A stretch of 64,000 bases of DNA, taken from Entoloma clypeatum. Lineage: Eukaryota > Basidiomycota > Agaricomycetes > Agaricales > Entolomataceae. Below, piece after piece: positions 22,818 through 34,144 of this stretch. Numbering within the stretch: the stretch's first letter is position 1; the number at the start of each line of letters is the position of its first letter. The stretch spans positions 1,054,001 to 1,118,000 of the forward strand of contig OY751489.1 in assembly GCA_963565915.1 (NCBI GenBank), in the 5' to 3' direction. Made by a program: the position numbers and the translations under genes. The notes under the pieces were generated by a model. The model was given only the letters and a program-made list of their open reading frames with translations, was not told the origin of the DNA and made no database searches.

Positions 22818-23126
22818 TTATACTTTGTCTGATGTCCGTAGCGTGAGGTTTTCGCGGAGCACCTGCGCGATCAACGTGGAATCTGTGTCGAGTTCGGTAA
22901 TGGCGTCGTCGAAGGCCTGCTTGTCCGCCCCCTCTGTGGTCGCTCGGATCGCATTTCTTGCCTCGGACGTGCTAGTCGACTGCCAGCCTGTTAACGTGGC
23001 AGAGGCAGTCAGGGCTATCGAGGATTTCGTAGTAGGAGACCGAAAAGTTGAGTGTAAGATCGCAACCTTGTTGAGACCGTGCCTCAAGCTTGTGATTTGA
23101 TGTGGGGTAGATAAAGCATAGCGCAA
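22818..23126 (-). CDS. Small hypothetical protein (uncertain strand)
   Basis: An unbroken 102-codon frame on the minus strand from ATG 23126, ending ENLTLRTSDKV. It is rich in Thr/Ser with a helical acidic end. On the plus strand an alternative reading starts at 22752 (MASSTAMPNDESIRLLP), with a GTAAGT donor and a TCCGTAG acceptor leading to REVFAEHLRDQRG. Both cannot be real. I recognise neither, and there is no promoter or neighbour clue. Confidence 0.28.
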   Translation of the reverse strand: MRYALSTPHQITSLRHGLNKVAILHSTFRSPTTKSSIALTASATLTGWQSTSTSEARNAIRATTEGADKQAFDDAITELDTDSTLIAQVLRENLTLRTSDKV

Positions 23127-24300
23127 TCCGAGGCAATCTATTCAAAGAATGACACCAGTCAGATATCTATATCAGAGACGCGGTGATGAGAAGTCTGCCT
23201 CGCTGCCTAGAGGCGATTTTATCAACGATACCAAACCCAGAATGGACTGTGACGATGGATGCTACCGCAATTCAACCCAATTGACGCCCCCGAGGTCGGC
23301 AGTTTGGACTTCGCAGCAGGGTTATCTTGGTCGTGCAACTATCTCAACAGCGGCGGATCATGTCCCTTCCTCCTCGCGCAACTCAGAGGCTAATCCACTC
23401 ACATGGCTGTAGCACTGTTCACGCGGAGCAGAATCTTATGAGCTGGGTAACAATGAATCTGAAGTTTACACACCTCTGGAAGCGGGGAGATGGAAGATGC
23501 GACTGGTCACGGTCGTGTGTTGATATTCACTATTCAGTGTGGCATCGTCTGGGCTCCAGCGCCGATAGTGACTCCAATACAAGGGCAGAGAAAGAGCGGA
23601 GGAAGATAGGCGTCCATGGTGGGGACAATGAGGAGTAGATGGGTCTGGTAACGTTGTATTGACGTTGTACATATGACTTGGATCTGTGACCCGCCGTGTT
23701 CAAACCTGTTTCCCCAGGCTTCCCACAGAAGACTCTACCGGAAATTCACGCTGCCTACCTAAGGAAGCACATTGTGCTTCTGATTTAGTGCTAAACTCTT
23801 TCTAGGTGGTTTCACTTCTTATGTCGGCGAAAACTCTCGTCGATTCTCTCCCAGTCGCGAAATAATTGGACATTGAATTCGAATCACGTATAGGGTATTC
23901 TGAATGAAATGATGGAAGCAATGGAGACTTTGGTTTGATCAGGATGTCAGGGCTGCCCTTGCGCGGTCGTGAACGGCGTTCAAGGATGCTTGGCGATCTG
24001 ACTTCCAACTTGATCGGGATCCCTCTTAAGTAGGCTTGCGGATATGGTTCAAACCCTTTCGCCGGCTTGGCTTCCTTCCTCTCGCCAGTCTCTACAGGTC
24101 CGAACGGAGATTTGTCTCGATGGAGTATCATGGCACCTAGTCATTCGCTGTCACCTAGCTTGATGATCACTCCATTGAGTGAGGACTTGAACCGATCTCG
24201 TGGAGTGAGTACAGGTATATAATGCATTGCCCACTCCACACATGCAGCCTGTCCCGCCCGTTTCGTGGCGCGCCACTCATTGATATTGCTAACTTTAGGA
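23127..24300. other. No supported gene
   Basis: Only short overlapping frames on both strands, with no domain and no consistent introns. The last 150 bases are probably the promoter of the DUF2235 gene; a TATAAT-like sequence occurs at about 24216. Confidence 0.5.
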
Positions 24301-26232
24301 ATGACAGACATTGCAGAGACTCATCGTGGTGCGAGGAAGGGTCGTATCCTTGTCCTCTGTTTCGATGGAACAGATCGCGAATTCGAAGAAAAGGTCCGTC
24401 GTCGCCTGTGGTACTTATGGCCCTCCGATTCGAGACTGTTGTGGATATGAATAATCGGTTACTAGAACACCAATGTTGTCAAATTTTTTGCCTTGCTGGA
24501 GAAGAACAATCCCAGGGACCAGCTTTGCTACTATCAGGTGGGGCTTCAGATTATGTCGAGTATTTTTTGAAGCACTAATAGACATAATGCGGGGCATTTC
24601 AGCCGGGCGTCGGGACATATTTCAAACCTGGAGTTGTTTCTCCCTTCTTACGATGGATTGCCTCGGCTCTTGACGAGGCGTTCGCGTGGTAAGTGCCCAA
24701 GGCTTCTGCAACCGCGTTGTCGAGAACTTGGTGATCTCTTTCCAGGTACCTTGACGCGCATGTCCTCGGAGGATATGAATACTTGATGGAAAATTACAAG
24801 GACGGAGATAAGATCTGCCTTTTCGGTATGTTTTTTTTCTTTTACTATCGCTGAAAAGAGCTGCCCTTGAATCGTTTTCCAGGTTTCTCTCGTGGAGCAT
24901 ACATCGCCCGGTAAGACTAGGATGGCACTACTCATGTTCGTTTGCACGTCTTACTATCTCTTGTTCTGTAGCGCGTTGGCAGGATTCCTTCACAAAGTCA
25001 GTGCAATGCAACTTTCATTTTTTATGCAAAAACTAAAAGCACATTTTCAAAAGGTTGGCCTCCTTCCCAAGATGAACGCAGAGCAAATCCCTTTTGCGTA
25101 TAAGATGTACAAGCGTAAGGACCAAAAGGGAATCGAGCTCGCCGTGGGATTCAAGCGTACGTTCTGCCGGGACGTGAAAATTGAGTTTGTGGGTGTCTGG
25201 TAAGTCATATCACAAGCCAGGTAAGTTTTGTATTCGGAGCGAGATGTTCGCAGGGATACGGTATCCAGCGTTGGCGCTATCACTGGCCGGACGCTTCCGT
25301 TCACATCCTCAAACAAAGCGATCAAGACGTTCCGTCATGCATTGGCTCTTGACGAAGTATGCAATCCGTTTCAAATGTAGGAATTGACTGACAATAGATT
25401 ATGGAAAAGCATCGTGCAAAGTTCCGGCCCAATCTGTACCATCAGCCCGCACCGGATGCCATGGCGGCGGCTTTGGACCCACAACATGCGAGCTTTTACA
25501 GGGAAGTTGGCACGATTTCTACGATCAAAGCACGTTTTTCCGGAGGTGCCAGCCTTGGTACGCGTTCCAACAGAGTCTCGCGAGAGGATATGGAAAGTAT
25601 GAAGGATCGACTCGGACGGGCCACCGATGTTCTAGAAGTTTGGTTTAGTGGCTGCCATAACGGTAAGTGTGAGGGTCGCCTTGTGGATTTTCTTTTGATG
25701 ATATTTTTTCCATAATAGACATCGGCGGATCGGCAGTGCGAAATTCAACGAAAAAATCTCTATCAAGCATCAGTCTTCGGTGGATGGTGAACGAAGTGAT
25801 GAAGTCACAGTGTGGAATCTTGTTCGACGGTCTCGCCCTCGCGCACGCGTCTATACCTGTGCCAATATTTCCGGGGATGCCTGTTGAGCATATACCCAGA
25901 GTGGTGAAGCTTGACGCTGAGGATGCTTTGCAGCCGACCCACGACAGACTAAAAGAATTGCCGATTTGGTGGCTGCTCGAGTTCATGTGTTTTAGTCATT
26001 CTTGGCAGGATGCGGATGGTGTTTGGCATAGGAAGTTTAGGTGAGTGTCGTGCGTTTGGATAGATCTCTTCGCTCACTGACAATCGCCTTGATTAGGATC
26101 AATTTTGGGAGAGGCCGTGAAATTCAGGCTTCTAAACCGTTTTTCCATCACACCGTCAAGCAAAGGATGGAATCTCAATCCAACTATAGTCCGAGAGCAA
26201 AATGGTCGCGCGGAAGCGAAATATACGTCTAA
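24301..26232 (+). CDS. DUF2235 alpha/beta-hydrolase, copy 1
   Basis: Fungal member of the DUF2235 family (PF09994), related to alpha/beta hydrolases and to bacterial Tle-type lipase effectors. Exons in order: GRILVLCFDGTDREFEE (strand with oxyanion-type D-G-T motif), NTNVVKFFALLEKN, VGTYFKPGVVSPFLRW, YLDAHVLGGYEYLMENYKDG then CLFGFSRGAYIAR (nucleophile elbow G-F-S-R-G), and GLLPKMNAEQIPFAYKMYKR. Next are VKIEFVGVWDTVSSVGA (catalytic-type Asp in VWDTV), SNKAIKTFRHALALDE, LEVWFSGCHNDIGG (catalytic-type His in GCHNDIGG), LRWMVNEVMKSQCGILFD, and the end RGSEIYV. Introns are 45-80 bases. The start at 24301 was chosen because MTDIAET just precedes the first conserved strand. The complete Ser-Asp-His set suggests an active hydrolase; the substrate is unknown. 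Confidence 0.85.
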
Positions 26233-26507
26233 ATGTCTCCCTCTAGTTCGATATGCTTAAGTCTTCAAGTGCTTCCAAGATAATGTATAACTTTTATTAT
26301 GATTAATTACCTCTTTGAAGTATAGCATGGGAATTTCTCCTCCCTTCGATCTACCATTCCATACAAAATTTCAACCAGCCATACAATTCCCGGCTCCTTC
26401 ACGACCGTCGGCTGGAACCGAATTTTTTCAAGTAAAGCCCGACATTTTTCCAAGCCTTGCCAGCGTCAGCTCCAGTATATATTGTGGCCATGCCTGTTCG
26501 ATATTTG

Positions 26508-27500
26508 TTACATTTGTGAGGTTTTTATTCTGAATTTCCACTCGTGACAGGGATCTGGAATTATGGTTGCTGGCTGATTGTATACGAGCTCCAACTTGAC
26601 GGTTTGCAGGCGACAAGGATGAATCGAGGTGAGTAATGATGTTATCCAATCCGCTTGACATTCGCCAAGTATAAGTTCACGAAGCGCGGGAAATATGGGT
26701 GTGCTGAAATTGTCCAAATCTTCCGACGTTGACTTGATGTGCAAATATTCCAGTCTAGTCATCTGGGTGAATGTAGCAGCGTCTTAGACAATGTGAGTCG
26801 GCGAAGATCAACCCATTGGCAGATAGCATCTGTGACACATCGGAAAGTCACGATGTCTTCGAGGCTTATTTCCTGCAATGATGGGCACAAGTGGTTGAGA
26901 GAGCTGATGAAGGACCGCGTAGCACCCCGAGATCCTGCGGCCCAGAAATCCAGTCGCATCAGGGTTGGTGGCAGAACCAGTCTGATGAAAGACGTCGGCG
27001 AGTTAACCTCGTCCCAAACCAGGTGCCGCAAATTTGGCAATAAAAAAGGGATTGATTCCGGGCGAGAGACCGCAAACGAGTGCCAAACGTCCACAGTAGC
27101 ATAGGGAAACCTTTCAGGCTGGTACTTCAGCACCCTTACACGAGCAGCATATGGAACGATCCTTGACCATTGGGACGGAGCCATAGTTCTCTGAGAAGAC
27201 TACCAAAGGGGTAAGAAAAACGGCCTGATTTCACTCCGGCGACGACGTACATACCTTCTCCGCCCAGGTTCCGCTTCTCCTACTGGGAATAGGTTCACCA
27301 GGGGAGTCAAACTGGTTAGGTTCGCTAGAGAGCATCGAGAGCGGGGTTCTTGAATTTTTGGCATGATACTCTCTAGGTCGCCTTCGACCAAGTCGTCCTT
27401 ACGCCTGGTCAGTACCACCCAGTGATTCTCAAAAAGTTCTGTTTTCCTGCGTTTCAAAACAGCGATGCATGGCAGGGTGACTGTAAAAACGTAGCAATGT
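26508..27500 (-). pseudogene. F-box/LRR protein, decayed
   Basis: On the minus strand the start MHRCF (about 27472) resembles basidiomycete F-box proteins. The following F-box remnant, CQKFKNPALDAL then ANLTSLTPLVNLFP, lies in two frames: the expected Trp codon in ALDALW is replaced by a stop with one base missing. Then come SQWSRIVPYAARVRVLKY (about 27184), the LRR-like region FLLPNLRHLVWDE and LCPSLQEISLEDI, and, after a further one-base frame change near 26760, MTRLEYLHIKS and PALRELILGECQ. At least two or three frame breaks mean it is unlikely to make a full protein, unless unusual introns hide them. F-box proteins recruit substrates to SCF ubiquitin ligases. Confidence 0.65.
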
Positions 27501-27875
27501 CATATGACTTTCGCTTGATCACATCACCATGACTACGACACCTTGGAGAGATTCTGCGCTAGCCACTCGCTTCGTCTCTGACTCCGGTGTCGATATTTGA
27601 GGATCCTACGCCCGCAACACGGTGCCCTTATTCTGAACACGGCGAGCCGCTGACAGGAAACTCGAGAAACCTTCAAGTTTTCAGCGCTCAGGAGCCGCCT
27701 TGGCCACATGTACATAGCTATGTTCTGTGTCAACCTTACCTCTCTTGCGCCGAGCTCCACCTCTCTTGCGCCGAGTCCCACCCTCCCTTGCGCCGACCTC
27801 CTCCCACATATAATGTCGTACTGTCTGGCCCTGTACTGTTTCTCTTGTCTGGTTTAACACCCTTCCATCGCACCT

Positions 27876-29733
27876 ATGTCGCAATCAGAGAACTTTCCGA
27901 ACAAGGGCCGTACACTCGTCGTCTGCTTTGACGGGACCGGTGACGAATACGATGCAACTGTTCGTGTTACTCTTGAGGTACCATTTTATGTCACTGACAA
28001 AGTATTCAGAACACCAATGTTGTCAGATTCTATGGTTTGTTGAAGAAAGACCGGCCTCATGAGCAACTTTGCTATTACCAGGCAAGGGTTCCTCTGCTCT
28101 TAAACTCGACATTCCTGTCTGATTGTGGCTATTGTTCGATCGCTACTCAGCCTGGCGTAGGAACCTACTTCAACCCCGGCGTTGTTTCGCCTCTCCTGAC
28201 CTGGGTCGCCAGAATTCTCGATATGGCGGTTGCTTGGTATGCCTCTTCCACCCCACCTTGTGATGGACGTTCGAATGTAGTCCCTAGGTACCTTGACGCT
28301 CATGTCCTAGGAGGATACTCATTTTTGATGGAGAACTATCGAGAAGGGGACAAGATTTGCATCTTCGGTGCGTCTGTTTCCGTTCGCTTGAAGACCGCAC
28401 ATGAATTTCCTTCAAATGTAGGTTTCTCTCGTGGGGCATACATTGCACGGTATGAAACACATCACCACTGAAACGGCTTGTCTCATCCCCTTTTCAGAGC
28501 CCTAGCTGGTGCTCTCAGTAAAGTTTGTGCATCTTCCGATGTGTGAGACAGAACTCTGATTTCCATTGCCTTTCAAGGTTGGCCTACTGTCGAAGGACAA
28601 CGTAGAGCAAGTGCCTTTTGCATACAAATTGTACAAACGCCAAGATGCCTCTGGCATTGCTATAGCTGCAGGGTTCAAGCAGACGTTCTCTCGGGACGTC
28701 AAGATTGAATTCGTGGGTGTATGGTAATCATATTCCGACTCTTGTCAATCTGCCTGGTTTTCAACTCACTCCTTTCACGACAGGGATACAGTTGCCAGCG
28801 TCGGAGCTGTCATAAGCCGCACCCTTCCGTTTACTTATTCAAACAAAGCAATCAAAACGTTCCGTCATGCTCTATCTCTTGATGAAGTGTGTAGCCATCG
28901 ATTCTCTATCTTCACTTTGAGCTCAAACTTTTGATTAGCACCGCGTTAAATTCCAGCCCGATCTTTATCATCGACCCGCTCCTGATGCAAAGAGCGCTTC
29001 AAAGGATCCAGAACATGCCACCCCCATTCAGGGCGTTAGCTCTGGAATACAACCTGCTTCGCGACCGGGAACCACTTCGCGTGTCCTCCGGCGCTCCCCG
29101 AAGATTTACAGAGCTGTAGACAGTACAGAGGAAGGAGAAGATACTGATGTACTGGAAGTTTGGTTTAGTGGTTGTCATGAAGGTAAGCCTATATCAGCCG
29201 AAATCATCATTGCGTGACCCATAGAAATTCTGTTTTGCAGACGTAGGTGGAGGGGTGGTCCCTGATACAGCAGTTTATAATCTGGCATACATCAGCTTTC
29301 GGTGGATGGTGCAAGAAGTCATCAAAGCACGATGCGGGATCTTGTTCGACGAGCTCGCATTGGAACGCGAAGTCTTCGCTGCCCCACAGAATGTAACCCC
29401 TTGGGCGAACCGTAATCCGGTGGATGCTTTGCAGCCAATCCATGATGATTTGATGAAGCAACCGTTGTGGTGGATTCTGGAATTTCTCCCGTTCAACTAT
29501 GTTTATCAGAGCCCGATTGGTGTTTGGCATCAATGCTATAGGTCAGTACCGTCCGTCCATTGTGCAGGCGAATAAGCATAATTTGGTTGCTTAGGATCAA
29601 TTTGGGACGTGGCCGCACTATTCAGGATCCTAAACCCCTCTTCCATGTCACAGTCAAAGAACGGATAGAGTCATCGCTGAAGTATACTCCAAAGGCACAG
29701 TGGGTACATGGGAGCGAGATATACGTTGATTGA
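27876..29733 (+). CDS. DUF2235 alpha/beta-hydrolase, copy 2
   Basis: Paralogue of the gene at 24301 in the same orientation, with the same exon order. ATG 27876 gives MSQSENFPNKGRTLVVCFDG. Then follow NTNVVRFYGLLKKDRP, GVGTYFNPGVVSPLLTW, YLDAHVLGGYSFLMENYREG with CIFGFSRGAYIAR, GLLSKDNVEQVPFAYKLYKR and VKIEFVGVWDTVASVGA. The end part has SNKAIKTFRHALSLDE, LEVWFSGCHEDVGG, ISFRWMVQEVIKARCGILFD and GSEIYVD, with TGA at 29731-29733. Nucleophile Ser, Asp and His motifs are all kept. The intron after QLCYYQ starts with GC (CAG-GCAAGG), a GC-AG intron where copy 1 has GT. The least conserved part is the linker before LEVWFSGCH. Confidence 0.85.
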
Positions 29734-31062
29734 GTTTTCACGCAGTTTTGCTGTTTGCGAAGATGTATCTCTACCATGTCTCGTGTTACGGACTTTGTAG
29801 TTAGTTATATTCATGGTACGAATCTTGCCGTCAAATTCCAAGGCTGAATGGACGATCAACCAGGAACGCCAAAAGTGTCGTGACAATTGACTTACTGAAA
29901 TCCATTTATTCTTCATTTGCTCCAATAATATTGCACATACAGAAAGTGATAGGGGGTATCAAGAATGTCTTTGTAATAGTGAGTGCGACCTTGTCCGCTT
30001 TGCTCTTTCTTAATTTCTGCGTCTGCCCACCATGACTGATATTGACCATCATGCGGGTTCTATCTTGAGAAATGAATGGGGCACACATCTATTTGAGGCT
30101 TTTCATTTCAATCATGAAACAGGTCAAGATTCCGGTGATTCATCAGCTGCAATGCTCTGGCGTGCGATGTGGCGCAATGGTCATACACTGGACACTCTCT
30201 GTAGGACCATGGTGGACTCTAGACCGGAAGTTGAAGGAGAATATCTCGAAAAGAGAGGTACAGTGAAGCTTCTGGACATTGATCCACAATGGGCCAGCTT
30301 TTTCCCTCCATTCCTCAAATCCCTCCTCATATGTACGTTCCGAGTTTCGTAAAACTCTGTATTACCTCAAACGATGGCTCAAAAATCCAATGGCAAACAA
30401 TGCCCTTCGACCTCTCGAGATTGAAGCGGAAGAACAGAGGGGACCAACAGTAACCGGCGAGGTGATTCATCATGATGTCTTTAGCAGCGAGGTGGAACCT
30501 TTCGCCGAGAATGATTTCCCACCTGGTCGTAACTGCGCAGCCTTCATTGTAACTGGACATTCTGGTATAGGTACGTTCTCGTTGTGTTCCATAAGGAATG
30601 CCACTCAAGGAGTAGTAGGAAAAACAATGTTCCTGTACTACGTCCTGATTTTGCGTTTGATACACGGACATCCTACCGTCTTTCAAGAGGGAAATTCCAT
30701 CACGGTTTTTGACGCGTCTGGTGTGTACGTGAACATAGATGCGTTGTCCCTCAATTATCAATCCCATGGCCTATACTTTCCGGATGGCTTGTGGTGTCTG
30801 ATTGATTCAACTCATACTCTGAGTCCCCACCAACCACCATATGTCTTCGCCGACGAGAAATCACGTAATTTTATAGTCCAGGCTGCATCTTCGCAGCGAT
30901 CTTTGTCTAAATATGCAGAGAAGAAGAGGGCGAGTCGCATATACACTATGCAGCCTTTTTCTTTGCAAGAGTTATTCCATGGTGAGCCCTCTTGCATCGC
31001 AACATCTCGAGCACCTCCTAACCCTCACTTTCAGAGTCGATGCGCAAGACCGCTCGCCCCAT

Positions 31063-32565
31063 CGGGAAAAACCCGAATCCCTCATTTGGTTTAGAGCGGA
31101 GTCAGTGAATAAAAATTTCCTCAATGAACATGGTAAACACTTAGCTTATTCAATAAACAAGATAAGGGTAGATAACATATTTTACTGGTTCACTAAACAA
31201 CGGTACTGAAAAGTGAAAAGTAGATTAGATATTTATAAATGCCATAAATGAAGTTTGTACAGAATTTGTTGAGATGATTTCCGTGAAGGCCTTGACGAAC
31301 TTGTGTGGATATTCGCCCGGATGAGTCACGCCCAAGGGGGCCACGACACGACTGAGGTGTTCGGCAGAGGACTCGGATTTATGTATGGCGTTTGATTTGT
31401 TCTCGTGGGTAGAGGACTTAATTATGAATCATCTTCATCAGACTGCGAAACTTACATTACTGATGCATTTTGACGCGTCGACGACGAGCAACCTGGTAAA
31501 CGATACGGTTGCGATACGGGGACATCCGATATTGAGTCCGACTTGGCAGGGACCCTACATTGTCCAAATCGAGGTGTCTCATTTGCAGGCTGCCAGAAGC
31601 TGTGGGGTGGCTACCGCTCAAGTCTCAATCTGGTTGAGGGTCGAAGGACTTGCCTGAGTTCTTATTGTTCACTCGGAAGGAGCTTGCAATTGAGGCAGTG
31701 CCACGAAGGTGTGACGACTGTCACACCTTCGCCCAATAAGAGAGCCTCGCGCGACCTTGCATCTGCCTTCAACGAACAACCCCCATCAACCTCCAAACCC
31801 CGTTGGACTGACAGAGGAAATCATTAGACAAGCACACAATAGCAACATACTTTGTAAGTTCCAAATTCTCTATCTCTTTCGTACACTAACCATTTTCGTT
31901 GGAGCACACCGAGATCTTGTCACCTAGCAGGTGCCATTCTGCCATATCAATAATTTGTAATTTCTTTAGCTTTCGTTCCCCTGTCCTCGTTCACACCCCT
32001 TACACCACACAGACAATGGTTTCATTGGATAGGGAAGTGGCGTAGTGAGTCCTCCTTTCGACGAATTATAGATTTAGAGGCTGACGAATATATTTCGGCT
32101 TTTGAGATCGATCCAGCTACTACCCTATGCCTTCCGTACCCATGACTTTGATCCCCGCGCGTCGTACTTACCTATTTGCGAGGCCCGAGTCCGCTGCAGC
32201 ACCTCTGACAGCCCCCTTGTCCTTTCGCAGTCATTGTACATTCCATGTTGTATTCCATAGCATACAAATACATCAGTCTTGCTCTTGAGTCCACTGTCCG
32301 TGCTTGATTTCGTCCTCAAGAATAAATATTGAATTTCGAGAGCTGTTCCTTATCGAGGGGGTTAGCAGGATTATATAGAGGTTATGGGTAATCAATGAAC
32401 CAGATAACGCTCCAATTAATATGCAATGAATCGGACTAAATCGACACCACTCGGAGAATTGTCATCTGAACCTCGTGAACGCAATGAGAGCAATGTTTAT
32501 AATTACCCCTCATGATGTATAATTACAACTCATTGGGTTACATTTAGTATTCGGGTTTTTCCCGA
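31063..32565. mobile_element. 1.5-kb insertion bounded by an 18-bp inverted repeat
   Basis: The left end ATCGGGAAAAACCCGAAT (31063-31080) and right end ATTCGGGTTTTTCCCGAT (32548-32565) are perfect inverted repeats. GCCCC directly flanks both sides, a candidate 5-bp target duplication. The insertion separates the NTPase core from the GPSARDCY motif of the host gene. The interior has no recognisable transposase; it carries a perfect hairpin at 31704 and short frames only. It is therefore likely non-autonomous. Confidence 0.68.
31704..31731. repeat. Perfect 12-bp stem hairpin
   Basis: CGAAGGTGTGAC and GTCACACCTTCG are separated by GACT. The hairpin lies inside the 1.5-kb insertion. Its role is unknown. 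Confidence 0.8.
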
Positions 32566-33507
32566 TGCCCCTCCCTGATCGAGACCAAATTTCTCAGTTT
32601 TTTAAGAATTATGGGCCGTCGGCCCGTGATTGCTACGGATATGCTTGGAGAGCACATGAATATAAAGAGGAAGTCGCTTCCCACATGGCTTTTCTCACTT
32701 GGGAGAAGGTCGCATCTTTAACCACCTGTGATTTATCAAAGATCAAGCTGGCCACGGATTACAGGGCAGCATCCAGGGTTCTTTTGGTCAGCCCAGAATA
32801 TCGAAATCCCTTTTTTCAGACAACCACGTTCATCACGCGCACCGTCTTCGAAATGATGAAGGAAAAGCATCGAGGATGTCTCAACCGTCACTTATGGAGG
32901 ATTTTCACCCTCTTGTATTCTAGACCCGACCCCCGCGCACAATGTGTATCCCAATGGATGTTCGAGGAAATTGTGAAGAAATTATTGGAGAAGAAGATGT
33001 CACAGAAGGTTTTTGCCGTGCGCGGGTCCGCAGCTGCGGGAGGCGAGGTGATCTATCGTATGAGGCTGGCAGACAGCCGCCTGTCCTCCGACTCGGAGGC
33101 GGCGTTGATCAATCTCAGCGGGCGTTTTGAACATATCACGTCTAGTTTGGAAAAATTGGCGGAATCGAAACCACTGGAAAACCACCTCTACATCCCTGCG
33201 CAGAACGAGACTCCTTCAGATGCTCTCAGTGGCTTCACTGTTTGCAAGTCTGATAAAGACGACAAGTCTGCGATATGGGTCTTCCAAGCTACTACAAGCC
33301 ATATTAACCATGTTGACCCACAAACTTTCGCCGCGGTGGGGGTGTTGCCCTACCCCATACATTATGTGGCTGTCATACCGGATCTCGGGGTTCTTGAACA
33401 GGAGTTCACAATCATCCTGCCTGAGCCTAGCTTGTCTGAAGCCTTGGTGACAAGCGTGTGGGTGCTTCCGATCGAGCTGGAAGATATGGCGACGTAGTCA
33501 CTGCCCG

Positions 33508-33640
33508 CCAGGTTCCTCGACATTCTTGTCTGATGATGGTTATTGTTATCGATATCATTTCATCGCGACTCAGCCCGAAGCAGGAATGTACTTCAATCCC
33601 GGGGTGGCCAAAATCAACGATGTGACGATTGCTTGCGTAT
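33508..33640 (+). pseudogene. Relic of a third DUF2235 gene
   Basis: The sequence from CCAGGTTCCTCGACATTCTT to GTGACGATTGCTTGCG follows copy 2 (28080-28237) with an internal deletion. It translates in part as EAGMYFNPGV, the counterpart of GVGTYFNPGVV. Only the second intron and part of the third exon remain. It lies just after the Crinkler-like gene. Confidence 0.65.
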
Positions 33641-33833
33641 CAGTATTGCATAGACTTTCGCTATGTTGACTGTCTCTTGTATATTATGACCTGAATATGG
33701 AGTTTATACAAGGACTGGGCAACTAACAGTCACTGACTTGGAGGGCGACGGAAGCCTGACTCCATCATACTTATGGTGCTTTTTCGAAACCGAGGGGCGA
33801 GTCCCAGGGTAGTCGCTAGTGTGCAGGTGAATA

Positions 33834-33948
33834 GAGTATGTTTGCAAATCATTTCCAAGCAAGTTTCAAGCAATTTGATTGGCTCACAGCGATCACCAGC
33901 CAATCAGATCTCTCAAAATCTCCCTGGAAATGAGTTGCAAACATACTC
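33834..33948. mobile_element. TA-flanked miniature inverted-repeat element
   Basis: The arms GAGTATGTTTGCAAATCATT.. and ..AATGAGTTGCAAACATACTC are inverted with about one mismatch in 24 bases and are flanked by TA on both sides. This is the pattern of a Tc1/mariner-mobilised MITE. No coding capacity. Confidence 0.75.
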
Positions 33949-34144
33949 TAATCAAGGCGTTCAGTGATCATCAGTGTACCCCGAGTCAAACGCAACTTAT
34001 CTCGATGCCGCGTTGATTGCAATTGAATCATACTTTTGAGTAAATTTACGAGAGCTTGTTGGCATGACGAGACGATCAGAGAGTAATTTTGAGAGATTGT
34101 TTCTTCTCACGTGGACTGGAAGTTCGGGACTTCGTCCTGCTACG

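Larger units (their letters stand above)
30032..33497 (+). pseudogene. Crinkler-type P-loop NTPase gene, split by an insertion
   Basis: The N-terminal part (MTDIDHHAGSILRNEWG onward) is unrecognised. After a one-base frame change near 30325 (FLKSLL to YVRSEFRKTL) comes a P-loop exon. Splicing out 30570-30618 joins GHSGI-GKTMFLYYVL, giving a clean Walker A. Next are VFDASGVY, LWCLIDS, NFIVQAASSQRSLSKY and IYTMQPFSLQEL, which match the NTPase core of basidiomycete Crinkler (CRN)-like proteins. The gene is then broken by the element at 31063-32565 and resumes as ISQFFKNYGPSARDCYGYA. It ends at TAG 33495-33497 after a C-terminal region with FEEIVKKLLEKK and WVFQATTSHIN. Known CRN-like proteins are proposed nuclear effectors or conflict NTPases; the role here is inferred. 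The C-terminal half alone is open from 32565. Confidence 0.72.

Noticed and set aside
23802..24131. Minus-strand 109-codon frame upstream of the first DUF2235 gene
   Set aside because: Composition is unremarkable, it has no recognisable motif, and it overlaps the likely promoter of the hydrolase gene.
32019..32289. Possible two-exon small gene MVSLDREVAY inside the 1.5-kb insertion, with GTGAGT donor and CCAG acceptor
   Set aside because: The product would be about 65 residues of Pro/Ser-rich sequence without recognisable features; such splice pairs arise easily by chance.
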